From Vibrio sp. HDW18 (GTDB lineage Bacteria > Pseudomonadota > Gammaproteobacteria > Enterobacterales > Vibrionaceae): a stretch of 64,000 nucleotides of DNA. Below, one piece after another: positions 18,634 through 28,146 of this stretch. The translations under genes were made by a program, and so were the position numbers. Positions within the stretch are counted from its first letter, which is position 1, and the number at the start of each line of letters is the position of its first letter. The notes under the pieces are model-generated. The model ran no database searches, had not been told where the DNA came from, and saw nothing but the letters and a program-made list of their open reading frames with translations. The stretch covers positions 930,001 through 994,000 of the forward strand of contig NZ_CP049913.1 in the NCBI RefSeq assembly GCF_011306175.1, written 5' to 3'.

Positions 18634-18714
18634 TTCGTACTATGTTCCTTGTGCGCTGCAACTGAGAGTCCAGTCCCAAGCTGTTTACATTACAACCAAT
18701 TGAGATAACTATAT

Positions 18715-18743
18715 AAAAAAGCCGCGAAATTCGCGGCTTTTTT
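18715..18743. terminator. Intrinsic terminator between ssb and csrD
   Basis: A GC stem (GCCGCGA / TCGCGGC, 3-nt loop) is flanked by six As and a run of Ts, so it works in either direction. It lies 14 bp after the ssb stop and ends ssb transcription before csrD. Confidence 0.9.
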
Positions 18744-18757
18744 CGTCAATCACACCC

Positions 18758-19291
18758 CTAGAATGGGATGTCATCATCAAAATCGATCGGGGGCTCATTA
18801 TATTGCGGCTGAGCATATTGTTGTGGCGCAGGTTGTTGGATCGGCTGAGACTGTTTAACCGGCTGCTGTGGTTGCCCCCAGTTACCTTGCTGCGCAGGAG
18901 GATTCATACCACCTTGGGCTGGCATACCGCCTTGTTGTGTACGGCCACCAAGCATCTGCATGATCCCGTTATAGCCTTGCACCACGATATCGGTAGAGTA
19001 ACGATCTTGACCATTCTGATCTTGCCATTTACGCGTTTGCAATTGACCTTCAATATAAACTTGAGAGCCTTTACGCAAATATTCACCTGCAACTTCTGCC
19101 AGTTTTCCATACAGTGTCACACGGTGCCATTCAGTTTTTTCTTTCTGTTCACCGGTCGTTTTATCACGCCAGCTTTCAGAAGTCGCAATGGTAATATTCG
19201 CTACCGCGCCACCACTTGGCATATAACGCACTTCAGGATCTTGGCCTAAGTTACCAATCAAAATTACTTTGTTCACGCCACGGCTTGCCAT
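18758..19291 (-). CDS. ssb: Single-stranded DNA-binding protein
   Basis: A 177-residue SSB. The OB-fold occupies the first 110 residues ([22 protein letters not shown] ... [21 protein letters not shown]). A Gln/Pro/Gly-rich linker follows, then the acidic tip DFDDDIPF that recruits replication and repair proteins. It binds ssDNA as a tetramer. It stands alone between terminator 18715-18743 and a 291-bp gap to the divergent qstR gene; in that gap I see no clear LexA box. Confidence 0.97.
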   Translation of the reverse strand: MASRGVNKVILIGNLGQDPEVRYMPSGGAVANITIATSESWRDKTTGEQKEKTEWHRVTLYGKLAEVAGEYLRKGSQVYIEGQLQTRKWQDQNGQDRYSTDIVVQGYNGIMQMLGGRTQQGGMPAQGGMNPPAQQGNWGQPQQPVKQSQPIQQPAPQQYAQPQYNEPPIDFDDDIPF

Positions 19292-19582
19292 GTTTTGCTC
19301 CGTAATCTGGTCATATCTATTGATTTTAAGTAGTCGCTAAGGATACCACCGTTTTATCGACTGAACCAATCGAATTCCCGGATTATGCTGAGCACAACAT
19401 TAATCTCCGTTTCACAAATTTCGCTTCTTAAGACCATTTCACCAAAACAACTCACTGACAAACCTATCGATTACTTGTGTAATAGAGGTGCTCCGCAAAT
19501 TACTCTGTTCACATAGCATCAGCATCTTTTTTTGGTCATATTAAGGGCACTATTTCATATCAGTATAGGTAGGTAATTCATC

Positions 19583-20227
19583 ATGCAACGAGCCAATTAC
19601 GCCCGCACTATTTACTTACTCACCCCTCAAGCAAACGATGTACACCCGGATATTCAAGCCGCCATTACTAAACTAGATTTAGCCGTTCCCGTGATTGAGC
19701 CACCACGTTTATTGCAAGACTTTCAATCTGATAAGCATAAAATTCTACTGCTTGACCATCGGCAGAGCGGCCAAATTCGCCAGCAACTAGGACCACTGAA
19801 ACTCACCAGCCCCTACTTTGAAACGATTTTATTTAACGTAGCTAAGCGCTTAAAAACTGACGAACTACTAACTTTTGGTAACTTGAAGGGGCTGTTTTAT
19901 GCCAGTGATGAAACTGATTTTATCGCCCATGGGCTAGGTGAAATTATCAATGGTCAAAATTGGTTACCGCGCCATGTGAGTAGTCAATTATTGCACTACT
20001 ATCGTTATGCATTCCAAACTCATCAAACACAAGCGACCGTCGATCTCACCGCTCGTGAAATTCAAATTCTGCGCAGCTTACAAACTGGTGCATCCAATAT
20101 GCAAATTGCTGAAAGTTTATTTATCAGTGAGTTCACGGTTAAATCACATTTATATCAAATATTTAAGAAGTTAAATGTCAAAAACCGCGTCAAAGCAATT
20201 GCTTGGGTGAACCAAAATATATTGTGA
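19583..20227 (+). CDS. qstR: LuxR-type regulator, probably QstR (competence and quorum-sensing regulator)
   Basis: A 214-residue protein with a receiver-like but degenerate N-terminal half (no Asp phosphorylation site visible) and a C-terminal LuxR/GerE helix-turn-helix (LTAREIQILRSLQTGASNMQIAESLFISEFTVKSHLYQIFKKLNVKNR). In V. cholerae the gene at this place, next to ssb and galU, is qstR, which works with TfoX and HapR to switch on natural transformation and type VI secretion genes. I assign the name by position and domain form; the VpsT/CsgD group is the nearest alternative. Confidence 0.82.
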   Translation: MQRANYARTIYLLTPQANDVHPDIQAAITKLDLAVPVIEPPRLLQDFQSDKHKILLLDHRQSGQIRQQLGPLKLTSPYFETILFNVAKRLKTDELLTFGNLKGLFYASDETDFIAHGLGEIINGQNWLPRHVSSQLLHYYRYAFQTHQTQATVDLTAREIQILRSLQTGASNMQIAESLFISEFTVKSHLYQIFKKLNVKNRVKAIAWVNQNIL

Positions 20228-20270
20228 TACTTATCTCATTCAATCAGGGATGTGAGGCTCTGCCGAGAAC

Positions 20271-20399
20271 TATACCCAAACCACTTGGAGTTGCAGGTAG
20301 GCGGCAAGTGAGTGAGTCCCCATGAGCATAGACAAACTATGTGATTGGAGTGAACGAACGTAGCCAACACCGCTGCAGCTTCAAGTAGGAAAGGGATAC
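20271..20399. repeat. ERIC (intergenic repeat unit) element
   Basis: About 129 bp between qstR and galU match the ERIC/IRU consensus. The left end is TATACCC and the right end is GGGATA(CCC). The internal core AGTGAGTCCCCATGAGCATA and the segment TGATTGGAGTGAACGAACGT AGCCAA...GCTGCAGCTTCAAGTA (written here in parts) are diagnostic. ERICs are non-coding imperfect palindromes found in enterobacteria and vibrios. The rest of this 375-bp gap (20400-20602) presumably holds the galU promoter, which I cannot pinpoint. Confidence 0.88.
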
Positions 20400-20602
20400 C
20401 CAAATATGTGCGGATTAACCACAGTGGACAGTTTGATAGAGTCGATAATTTGATATTTAGTACCAGTTAGTCTACGCATAATATGTGGCAACAGTAAGAC
20501 TTTACACACATTTTTGGCGCCTATCGCAGCAACGTAATGCAGTGGTGAATAAGAAATGGTAGAGTCGAAATTATTTTTCCTAGCACACCATGGATCGAAA
20601 TT

Positions 20603-21475
20603 ATGATTAAAAAGTGTCTATTTCCGGCGGCAGGTTACGGGACCCGCTTTCTACCTGCAACTAAGTCAATGCCGAAAGAGATGATGCCAATCGTCAACAA
20701 GCCGCTGATTGAATATGGGGTTGATGAGGCGATTCAAGCCGGGATCACGGGAATGTGTATTGTGACAGGTCGAGGTAAACAATCGATCATGGATCACTTT
20801 GACATGAACTATGAGTTAGAGCATCAGATCCGCGGCACCAATAAAGAAGATCTGCTAATTGATATCCGTCACATCATTGAAAGTGCTAATTTTACCTTCA
20901 TTCGCCAACGTGAAATGAAAGGCTTAGGGCATGCAATTTTAACCGGTAAAGAGCTGGTGGGTGACGAACCGTTTGCGGTGGTACTGGCTGATGACTTGTG
21001 TGTCAATGAACAGCAAGGGGTACTGATGCAGATGGTTGCACTGTACAAGCAGTTCCGCTGCTCTATTGTTGCGGTACAAGAAGTACCCGAGAATGAAACC
21101 CACAAATATGGCGTGATCGCTGGCGAAATGATCAAAGATGATCTGTTCCGAGTCGATAATATGGTCGAAAAACCAGAACCGGGTACCGCACCAAGTAATC
21201 TAGCAATTATCGGCCGGTACATCCTGACTCCAGATATTTTTGATCTGATCGAACAAACCGAACCCGGTAAAGGCGGCGAGATCCAAATCACTGACGCACT
21301 ACTCAAACAAGCGCAATCCGGCTGTGTGTTAGCCTATAAATTTAAGGGTCGACGTTTCGACTGCGGCAGCGTTGAAGGCTATATCGAGGCCACCAACTTC
21401 TGCTACGAAAACATGTATAAGCAAAACGCACAAAAAATTGAACTTGCCAAAAAACTGACCCAAAAAGCGCAGTAA
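20603..21475 (+). CDS. galU: UTP-glucose-1-phosphate uridylyltransferase GalU
   Basis: A 290-residue cytoplasmic nucleotidyltransferase that makes UDP-glucose for LPS, capsule, VPS-type exopolysaccharide and galactose metabolism. The N-terminal signature FPAAGYGTRFLPATKSMPKE carries the nucleotide-binding loop and catalytic Arg/Lys. Further motifs are GLGHAILTGKEL, VVLADDLCVN (metal-binding Asp) and VEKPEPGTAPSNLAIIGRY. Length fits the family. It is followed by a strong terminator, so it is a single-gene unit. Confidence 0.97.
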   Translation: MIKKCLFPAAGYGTRFLPATKSMPKEMMPIVNKPLIEYGVDEAIQAGITGMCIVTGRGKQSIMDHFDMNYELEHQIRGTNKEDLLIDIRHIIESANFTFIRQREMKGLGHAILTGKELVGDEPFAVVLADDLCVNEQQGVLMQMVALYKQFRCSIVAVQEVPENETHKYGVIAGEMIKDDLFRVDNMVEKPEPGTAPSNLAIIGRYILTPDIFDLIEQTEPGKGGEIQITDALLKQAQSGCVLAYKFKGRRFDCGSVEGYIEATNFCYENMYKQNAQKIELAKKLTQKAQ

Positions 21476-21504
21476 TTGTAGCAAGTACACCGCGAATATT
21501 GTCA

Positions 21505-21537
21505 GCCTACTCACCGCAATATGAGTAGGCTTTTTTT
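21505..21537 (+). terminator. galU terminator
   Basis: A 9-bp stem (GCCTACTCA / TGAGTAGGC) with an 8-nt loop is followed by seven Ts, 29 bp after the galU stop. Confidence 0.93.
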
Positions 21538-21550
21538 ACGACATACATAA

Positions 21551-21566
21551 CTGTTTTTTTATCCAG
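21551..21566 (+). promoter_or_regulatory. LexA (SOS) box upstream of uvrA
   Basis: CTGT-N8-CCAG, one mismatch from the CTGT-N8-ACAG consensus, with the T/A-rich spacer usual for SOS boxes. It lies 70 bp before the uvrA start. uvrA is a classic LexA target in gamma-proteobacteria, so SOS control is likely. Confidence 0.75.
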
Positions 21567-21635
21567 TATTCACTTGCACTTTGTTCACGCTATGCAATAC
21601 TTGCTGCACTTCGTGTTAAGCAAAGAGCACACCTG

Positions 21636-24458
21636 ATGGACAAAATCGAAGTACGCGGCGCTCGTACCCATAATCTCAAAAACATCAATCTGACCATTCC
21701 TCGCGACAAGCTAATCGTGATCACTGGCCTTTCCGGCTCAGGCAAATCATCTCTCGCGTTTGATACGCTGTATGCAGAAGGCCAACGGCGCTATGTCGAA
21801 TCACTTTCCGCGTACGCTCGTCAATTTCTCTCCTTGATGGAAAAACCGGACGTTGACCACATTGAAGGATTATCGCCCGCAATTTCGATAGAACAAAAGT
21901 CCACCTCACACAACCCACGCTCCACCGTCGGTACGATCACTGAAATTTATGACTACTTGCGTCTACTTTATGCACGGGTCGGTGAACCACGCTGCCCTGA
22001 GCATCAAGTACCACTTAAAGCCCAAACCATCAGCCAAATGGTCGATAAGGTGTTAGAGTTACCGGAAGGCAGCAAAATGATGCTGCTCGCTACCATAGTC
22101 AAAGAGCGTAAAGGCGAGCACGTAAAAACCTTAGAAAATCTCGCCGCACAAGGCTTTATTCGTGCGCGGATTGATGGCGAAACCTGCGATCTTACCGATC
22201 CCCCCGCGCTGGAATTACACAAAAAACACACCATTGAAGTGATTGTCGATCGCTTTAAAGTGCGTAGTGATCTACAGCAGCGCTTAGCCGAATCATTTGA
22301 AACTGCACTGACCCTGTCTGGGGGCATTGTTGTCATCGCGCCAATGGAAGGTGAGGGTGAAGAGCAGATTTTTTCTGCCAATTTTGCCTGTCCACATTGT
22401 GGTTACAGTATGCGCGAACTAGAGCCGCGCCTGTTCTCTTTTAATAACCCAGCCGGAGCTTGCCCGACATGTGATGGCCTAGGTGTGCAGCAATATTTTG
22501 ACCCCGATCGTGTACTGCAAGATGCCAATTTAAGTCTGGCACAAGGCGCCATTCGTGGATGGGATCAAAAGAACTTCTATTACTTTCAAATGTTGAGCGC
22601 ACTCGCGGAACACTACGCTTTCGATCTGCATACCCCATTCAATAAACTGAGCAAAAAAATTCAATCGATCATTCTTGATGGCTCTGGTCGTACTGAAATT
22701 GAATTTAAGTACATTAATGATCGCGGTGATCTCCGCCTGAAAAAACATCCTTTTGAAGGCATTTTGCACAATTTAGAACGCCGTTATCGTGATACCGAAT
22801 CCAACTCGGTACGCGAAGACTTAGCCAAATATATTGCCAATAAGCCATGCAGTAGCTGTGGCGGTACGCGCCTAAAAATCGAAGCACGTAATGTGTTTAT
22901 CAATGATACCGCGCTGCCACAAATTGTTGAGTTCAGCATTGCCGATGCGCTGAATTTTTTCCAGCAACTCTCCTTGGAAGGCCAAAGCGCGCAAATCGCC
23001 GAAAAAGTGATGAAAGAGATCAATGATCGTCTGCAATTTTTGGTTAACGTGGGCCTCAATTACTTAAACCTATCACGCAGTGCCGAAACCTTATCTGGCG
23101 GTGAAGCGCAGCGTATCCGTTTGGCAAGCCAAATCGGAGCTGGGTTGGTTGGGGTAATGTATGTGCTTGATGAACCTTCGATTGGCCTCCACCAGCGTGA
23201 TAACGAACGCTTACTGCAAACCCTAACTCATCTACGCAACCTAGGTAATACGGTGTTAGTGGTTGAGCATGATGAAGATGCGATCCGCATGGCAGATCAT
23301 GTGATTGATATTGGCCCTGGAGCGGGGGTGCATGGCGGCAATGTGGTGGCCGAAGGCACGGTGGATGAGATCATTGCTAATCCCAATTCACTCACCGGCC
23401 AGTACCTCAGTGGAGCAAAAAAAATTGCGCTACCCGCACAGCGAACGCCACGTGATGCCAACAAAACCGTTGAATTAAAAGGTGCGGCTGGCAATAACTT
23501 AAAAAATATCGATCTGTCGATCCCGGTGGGCTTATTTACCTGTGTGACTGGCGTTTCTGGCTCAGGTAAATCGACGCTGATCAACGACACTTTCTTTAAG
23601 ATTGCCCATACCGCACTCAATGGCGCAACCACTGCCATGCCGGCACCTTATGCTTCGATTCAAGGGCTGGAACATTTTGATAAAGTGATCGAAATTGATC
23701 AAAGCCCAATCGGCAGAACGCCACGCTCTAACCCTGCAACCTATACTGGGATTTTTACCCCGATCCGTGAACTGTTTGCGGGTACTCAAGAATCCCGTGC
23801 GCGCGGCTACCAACCGGGGCGCTTTAGTTTCAACGTGCGGGGTGGTCGCTGTGAAGCGTGTCAGGGTGATGGGGTGATCAAAGTTGAAATGCACTTCCTA
23901 CCGGATGTGTATGTCCCTTGTGATGTGTGTAAAGGCAAACGCTATAACCGTGAAACGCTAGAAGTGCACTACAAAGGCAAGACCATTGATCATGTGCTGG
24001 ATATGACGGTAGAAGATGCACGGGAATTTTTTGATCCGGTTCCTGTGATTGCCCGTAAGCTGCAAACCTTGATCGATGTCGGACTCTCTTATATTCGGCT
24101 AGGTCAATCAGCCACCACACTTTCTGGTGGTGAAGCACAGCGGGTGAAGCTCGCTCGTGAGCTTTCCAAACGCGATACCGGCCAAACCTTATATATTCTC
24201 GATGAACCAACGACCGGTCTTCATTTCCACGATATTCAACAACTGCTCAATGTTCTGCATCGCTTACGCGATCACGGCAATACAGTCGTGGTGATTGAAC
24301 ACAACCTAGATGTGATCAAAACTGCCGACTGGATCGTTGATTTAGGCCCTGAAGGAGGCCAAGGCGGAGGGCTAATTATTGCGCAAGGCACCCCTGAAGA
24401 GGTGAGTTTGGTCGAGAATTCACACACAGCACGCTTCCTCAAGCCTTTGTTGAATTAG
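21636..24458 (+). CDS. uvrA: Excinuclease ABC subunit A
   Basis: A 940-residue damage-recognition ATPase of nucleotide excision repair; it works as a dimer with UvrB. Two ABC ATPase modules are visible: Walker [10 protein letters not shown] near residue 31 with signature [14 protein letters not shown] near 488, and Walker [10 protein letters not shown] near 640 with [15 protein letters not shown] near 830. Zinc modules are [11 protein letters not shown]...CPTCDGLG and CEACQGDG...[10 protein letters not shown], plus a CSSCGGTRL site. Length matches E. coli UvrA. It probably forms its own transcription unit under LexA. Confidence 0.98.
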   Translation: MDKIEVRGARTHNLKNINLTIPRDKLIVITGLSGSGKSSLAFDTLYAEGQRRYVESLSAYARQFLSLMEKPDVDHIEGLSPAISIEQKSTSHNPRSTVGTITEIYDYLRLLYARVGEPRCPEHQVPLKAQTISQMVDKVLELPEGSKMMLLATIVKERKGEHVKTLENLAAQGFIRARIDGETCDLTDPPALELHKKHTIEVIVDRFKVRSDLQQRLAESFETALTLSGGIVVIAPMEGEGEEQIFSANFACPHCGYSMRELEPRLFSFNNPAGACPTCDGLGVQQYFDPDRVLQDANLSLAQGAIRGWDQKNFYYFQMLSALAEHYAFDLHTPFNKLSKKIQSIILDGSGRTEIEFKYINDRGDLRLKKHPFEGILHNLERRYRDTESNSVREDLAKYIANKPCSSCGGTRLKIEARNVFINDTALPQIVEFSIADALNFFQQLSLEGQSAQIAEKVMKEINDRLQFLVNVGLNYLNLSRSAETLSGGEAQRIRLASQIGAGLVGVMYVLDEPSIGLHQRDNERLLQTLTHLRNLGNTVLVVEHDEDAIRMADHVIDIGPGAGVHGGNVVAEGTVDEIIANPNSLTGQYLSGAKKIALPAQRTPRDANKTVELKGAAGNNLKNIDLSIPVGLFTCVTGVSGSGKSTLINDTFFKIAHTALNGATTAMPAPYASIQGLEHFDKVIEIDQSPIGRTPRSNPATYTGIFTPIRELFAGTQESRARGYQPGRFSFNVRGGRCEACQGDGVIKVEMHFLPDVYVPCDVCKGKRYNRETLEVHYKGKTIDHVLDMTVEDAREFFDPVPVIARKLQTLIDVGLSYIRLGQSATTLSGGEAQRVKLARELSKRDTGQTLYILDEPTTGLHFHDIQQLLNVLHRLRDHGNTVVVIEHNLDVIKTADWIVDLGPEGGQGGGLIIAQGTPEEVSLVENSHTARFLKPLLN

Positions 24459-24478
24459 AAAAAAAAGCTAAAGTAACC

Positions 24479-24506
24479 AAACCAGCCCATCCAGGGCTGG
24501 TTTGTT
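24479..24506 (+). terminator. Probable uvrA terminator
   Basis: A 10-bp stem (AAACCAGCCC / GGGCTGGTTT) with a 5-nt loop and a short T-rich tail lies between uvrA and pglL. The U-tract is weak (TTTGTTA), so read-through into pglL is possible; only 15 bp separate the hairpin from the pglL start. Confidence 0.65.
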
Positions 24507-24521
24507 ATTAAGGTAAACTGC

Positions 24522-26285
24522 ATGGCAATTTTGCTGTTAAGCGGCACTCGGCTTGAGCCTCACACGCCTAGCCTGCCGCTCAATAAACCCTTTCTCTTTT
24601 GTTTGGCGCTAGTCTATCTAGTCGCAATGCATTTCTTTATGCCCAATCCAGGAGGGGTTGGACTCGCGCTCGCTTTTAACAATACCACTTGGATTGCACT
24701 CAGTATTACGCTCGCGATTGGTTTATATCAACTCGCCAATAATCAAGCACTGCGTTATTCAAAACTGACGATTGGCCTGACTATCAGTTGTGTGCTGCTG
24801 ACGTTACCGATCACCTATAGCGATGCCGATGGATTACACAGTCTCAACCGCCTGATCGGGTTGTGGACTGGATTGCTGTTATTTGTGGTACTGCAACAAT
24901 TTCGCTTCAGCAATAAACATAAGCAGCGACTGCTGTGGTTTATTCTGCTCGCCAGTCTCATTGAAGCCATGATTGGCTTAGTGCAATATTTTTACTTAGC
25001 GCCCGGCAATCCATTTGGCTATGACAGTGTGGCCAATCGTCCTTATGGTATTTTTCAACAACCCAACGTCATGGCGAGCTTTTTAGCTACCGGGCTAGCG
25101 CTTTCAGGCTATCTACTTGCAAGGCAACCGGAGAAGTACGACGCTCATCTCAGTAAAGTGGGAATGTTGTATGTCACACCGCTGCTCACGGTGCCGTTAT
25201 TACTCGTACTGGCCTCGCGTACCGGCTGGATTGTCAGTTTAATCAGTATTATTTTGATCGCCGCTTACCTATATCGCTTCGCCTCTCGCCAACGCTTTAC
25301 TCTCTGGTTACTTGCGATTGCACTCGGACTGTGCGCTGGCTTTACGGCAATGCACAGCCAAAACAACGCTGATTGGGTCGCCAATAAAACCGATCTCGAA
25401 AGCCCACGCCGTTACACCTTTCCACAAGCCATCGATATGATCATTGAAAAACCCTTCACTGGTTATGGTTATGGAAAATTTGAAGCACAATATCTGCTGT
25501 ATACCGCTCGCCAGCATCAACTTAATAGCCACTACCCAGCTGGCCTTGCCGCCATGGATCACCCACATAATGAACTGTTGTATTGGGGCGTTGAAGGAGG
25601 AATGCTGCCAGTACTGGGGATTTTATTGGCAGCCTGTGCGTGTATGCTGCGCATTTATTCCGCCAAACGCGGTACGCGCTTAGCGATGCTGGCATTGTTG
25701 GTGCCGATCACTTTACATGCACAATTGGAGTATCCATTTTATCACTCGGCCATTCACTGGATCACTTTCATTATCTTGATCTATTGGATTGATCAGCGGG
25801 TCGCCCGTTATCGACTGGCCAATTTCAGTCTGATCAGTCAATCACTGCTGCGTATGCTGAGCTTGGTGGTACCGATTATCACCAGCTTGTATATGATTAG
25901 CGCATTGCAAACCAATTATATACTTACTCAATTTGAGCAATCGCAACCGCGAGATCCAGAGCTGCTCAAGCTGGTGACCAATCCGATAGTTTGGCAAGAC
26001 CGATTGGACTGGGATATTTACAGTACTTATCTGCACATTGGCTTGTATGAACAAAAACCACAGTTGATTGAGCCTTATGTGCAGTGGTCACATCAAGTGA
26101 TCCAACATCAACCGCGCCCAGCCTTCTATAATAATTTAATTTTAGCCTACCAAGGATTAGGCGATCACAGCCGTGCCGAGCAAATCCGTACGGAAGCGCA
26201 GTTTCTATTTCCCAACCAAGATTTCAGCCACATTCAATATCAGCCACCCACGGTGACTGCCGCACCATCACAAGCAACACCATAA
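24522..26285 (+). CDS. pglL: PglL-type O-oligosaccharyltransferase (Wzy_C family)
   Basis: A 587-residue inner-membrane protein with about ten or more hydrophobic helices in the first 450 residues and a soluble C-terminal tail with TPR-like character (NLILAYQGLGDHSRAEQIRTEA). The Wzy_C-type region contains the conserved FQQPNVMASFLATGLALSGY and, in the large periplasmic loop, YPAGLAAMDHPHNELLYWGVEGG, where the His is the key residue of this family. Such enzymes move lipid-linked glycans to Ser/Thr of exported proteins, often pilins. A PglL homologue at this place is known from V. cholerae. No glycan synthesis genes are nearby, and the natural target is not shown here; MSHA pilins are only a guess. 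Confidence 0.85.
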   Translation: MAILLLSGTRLEPHTPSLPLNKPFLFCLALVYLVAMHFFMPNPGGVGLALAFNNTTWIALSITLAIGLYQLANNQALRYSKLTIGLTISCVLLTLPITYSDADGLHSLNRLIGLWTGLLLFVVLQQFRFSNKHKQRLLWFILLASLIEAMIGLVQYFYLAPGNPFGYDSVANRPYGIFQQPNVMASFLATGLALSGYLLARQPEKYDAHLSKVGMLYVTPLLTVPLLLVLASRTGWIVSLISIILIAAYLYRFASRQRFTLWLLAIALGLCAGFTAMHSQNNADWVANKTDLESPRRYTFPQAIDMIIEKPFTGYGYGKFEAQYLLYTARQHQLNSHYPAGLAAMDHPHNELLYWGVEGGMLPVLGILLAACACMLRIYSAKRGTRLAMLALLVPITLHAQLEYPFYHSAIHWITFIILIYWIDQRVARYRLANFSLISQSLLRMLSLVVPIITSLYMISALQTNYILTQFEQSQPRDPELLKLVTNPIVWQDRLDWDIYSTYLHIGLYEQKPQLIEPYVQWSHQVIQHQPRPAFYNNLILAYQGLGDHSRAEQIRTEAQFLFPNQDFSHIQYQPPTVTAAPSQATP

Positions 26286-26306
26286 GTGGTTTCACTCCAT
26301 CCCAAC

Positions 26307-26329
26307 TTGCGGTGATAACCTCACCGCAA
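26307..26329. other. Perfect stem-loop after pglL
   Basis: TTGCGGTGA and TCACCGCAA pair over 9 bp with a 5-nt loop, 22 bp after the pglL stop. No U-tract follows, so it may mark the 3' end of the pglL transcript by pausing or by RNA protection rather than as a standard terminator. Confidence 0.45.
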
Positions 26330-26407
26330 ACCTTGGCAGCATCTTGAAACGGTGAATCATTGTCACTGAGATGTTATGTTTATTTGCGCTCGAAGCACAA
26401 TTTATCG

Positions 26408-26436
26408 TTGACAATATTTGACCAACACCGTTCAAT
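26408..26436 (+). promoter_or_regulatory. Likely sigma-70 promoter of the lysC riboswitch transcript
   Basis: TTGACA at 26408-26413 and TTCAAT at 26431-26436 with 17 bp between them. The predicted start near 26443 falls just before the riboswitch. Confidence 0.6.
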
Positions 26437-26447
26437 GAATGCGCTAT

Positions 26448-26626
26448 CTAGCAGAAGAGGAGCACTACCCAGGCAGATGTTTTGTGGAGCCTCAACTCCA
26501 AAACAGAACATTCAGGGGGAGTAGTGCCGAGGTGAATCAAAGTTGCGGCTTTGGTTTATCGGTTGAATGGGCTGAATCCCTTCAACTGTCATCAGTTCGG
26601 ATCTGATGAAGAGCTTCGAAGGGACA
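26448..26626 (+). promoter_or_regulatory. Lysine riboswitch (L box) upstream of lysC
   Basis: The roughly 180-nt leader carries the conserved L-box segments in order: AGAAGAGGAGCACTACCCAG, a hairpin with GGAGCC, then GGGGGAGTAGTGCCGAGGTG, the GGTTGAATGGGCTGAATCCC stem and a final CATCAGTTCGGATCTGATG hairpin. This is the lysine-binding aptamer family known upstream of lysC in gamma-proteobacteria. Lysine binding should reduce aspartokinase expression. Between its end and the GTG start (26735) a weak GTTGG-GTTTA-CCAAC hairpin followed by a short T-run may form part of the switch. Confidence 0.92.
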
Positions 26627-26734
26627 CCTTTCTATTGTCACCCCTCTATTTTGCTCTATAACAACACTCTCTTCACAACATTGGACGTTGGGTTTACCAA
26701 CAACTCGTTTTTCAGGAAGTCTGGGAGAATTGCC

Positions 26735-28087
26735 GTGAGCACATTTAACGTCGCCAAATTTGGTGGTACTAGTGTCGCCAACTTTGAAGCGATGAGCCGT
26801 TGTTCGGCCATCATTGAAAATAATCCACAAACCCGTTTAGTGGTCAGTAGTGCCTGTTCTGGGGTCACCAATTTATTGGTTGAGCTGGCTAATGGCGTGG
26901 CATCAGCCGATCGTCGTCGAGCGATTTTACAACAACTGACCGATATCCATTATGTGATCATCGACCAACTGGCAGATCCCACTCGGGTCGAACAACAAGT
27001 CAAAGAAGTATTAGATACGGTAGCCAGTGCCGCCGAGGCGGCGGCATCACATCCCAATAAAAAGTTAACCGATCAGTTGGTCGCCTGTGGTGAATTGATC
27101 TCCACCTATATTTTGACCCAATTGATGTGCGAACGAGGTGTCAATGCGGTACGGTTTGATATTCGTGAAGTACTACGCACCGACAGTCACTACGGCAAAG
27201 CGGAGCCACAGTTAACGGAAATGGCTGCGTTGGCTCAACAAAAATTGCTCCCACTTTGTCAGCAACATGTGGTGATCACACAAGGTTTTATTGGCTCCGA
27301 TGCACAAGGGAATACCACTACTTTAGGCCGTGGGGGCAGTGACTACTCTGCCGCGTTGATTGCGGAAGCGGTGCAAGCTTGCGGCTTGGAAATTTGGACC
27401 GATGTGCCAGGGATCTACAGTACCGATCCACGCATTGCATCTAAAGCCGCGCCGATTGCCGAGATCAGTTTTAGTGAAGCGTCAGAGATGGCCAATTTTG
27501 GCGCAAAAATTCTCCACCCATCGACCTTGTTACCCGCGGTTCGGCATGGAATTCCGGTATTTGTAGGCTCGTCGAAAGAGCCAGAAAAAGGCGGCACTTG
27601 GATCCGGCAACAGGTAGCCAGCGCCCCCTTGTATCGTGCCCTAGCACTGCGCTGCAACCAAACCATGGTGACGCTGCGTAGTGCGCAGATGTTCCATGCC
27701 TACGGCTTTCTGGCTAAGGTATTTGAAATTCTGGCTAAACATAAACTGTCGGTAGACCTGATCACCACCTCTGAGATCAGTGTGTCACTCACCCTAGATA
27801 AAACCGATACCTCTGGTGGTGCGCCTGAACTACCAGAAGCCGTTCGAGCAGAGCTAGAAGCGTTGTGCAGCGTCGAAGTCGAATACAATTTGTGTTTAAT
27901 TGCGCTGATTGGCAACAAGATGAAAGAGAGCCGCGGCTACGCTAAACAAGTGTTCAGCGTGTTGGAAGATTATAACTTGCGTATGATCTGCTACGGGGCC
28001 AGCGCACACAATCTGTGTTTCTTATTACCTGAAGCAATCGCCAAGCAAGCGGTGCAAAAACTACACACTGAGCTATTTGAAAAATAA
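26735..28087 (+). CDS. lysC: Lysine-sensitive aspartokinase III
   Basis: A 450-residue enzyme that phosphorylates aspartate, the first step towards lysine, threonine, methionine and diaminopimelate. The kinase signature VAKFGGTSVANFEAM is at the N-terminus, TTLGRGGSDYSAALIAEA near residue 200, and two ACT domains follow from about residue 315 (MFHAYGFLAKVFEILAKHKLSVDLITTSE). The frame is open upstream to 26606, but that part lies in the riboswitch; GTG at 26735 has GGGAGA 7 nt upstream and gives the length of E. coli LysC (449). Lysine controls it twice: through the leader riboswitch and, by family knowledge, by allosteric inhibition. Confidence 0.95.
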   Translation: MSTFNVAKFGGTSVANFEAMSRCSAIIENNPQTRLVVSSACSGVTNLLVELANGVASADRRRAILQQLTDIHYVIIDQLADPTRVEQQVKEVLDTVASAAEAAASHPNKKLTDQLVACGELISTYILTQLMCERGVNAVRFDIREVLRTDSHYGKAEPQLTEMAALAQQKLLPLCQQHVVITQGFIGSDAQGNTTTLGRGGSDYSAALIAEAVQACGLEIWTDVPGIYSTDPRIASKAAPIAEISFSEASEMANFGAKILHPSTLLPAVRHGIPVFVGSSKEPEKGGTWIRQQVASAPLYRALALRCNQTMVTLRSAQMFHAYGFLAKVFEILAKHKLSVDLITTSEISVSLTLDKTDTSGGAPELPEAVRAELEALCSVEVEYNLCLIALIGNKMKESRGYAKQVFSVLEDYNLRMICYGASAHNLCFLLPEAIAKQAVQKLHTELFEK

Positions 28088-28094
28088 TTACATT

Positions 28095-28127
28095 AAAAAA
28101 TGAGAGGCCACATCGGTTGGCCTCTCA
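28095..28127. terminator. Bidirectional terminator between lysC and metH
   Basis: A 10-bp stem (TGAGAGGCCA / TGGCCTCTCA) with a 7-nt loop and an A-run on the left, which gives a U-tract for the minus-strand metH transcript. It lies between convergent genes. Confidence 0.85.
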
Positions 28128-28146
28128 CAATTCAACCGCTCGCTAA

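Noticed and set aside
26606-26734. N-terminal extension of aspartokinase (43 residues)
   Set aside because: It lies in the riboswitch leader, has no family similarity, and a GTG with a good ribosome site at 26735 gives the normal LysC length.
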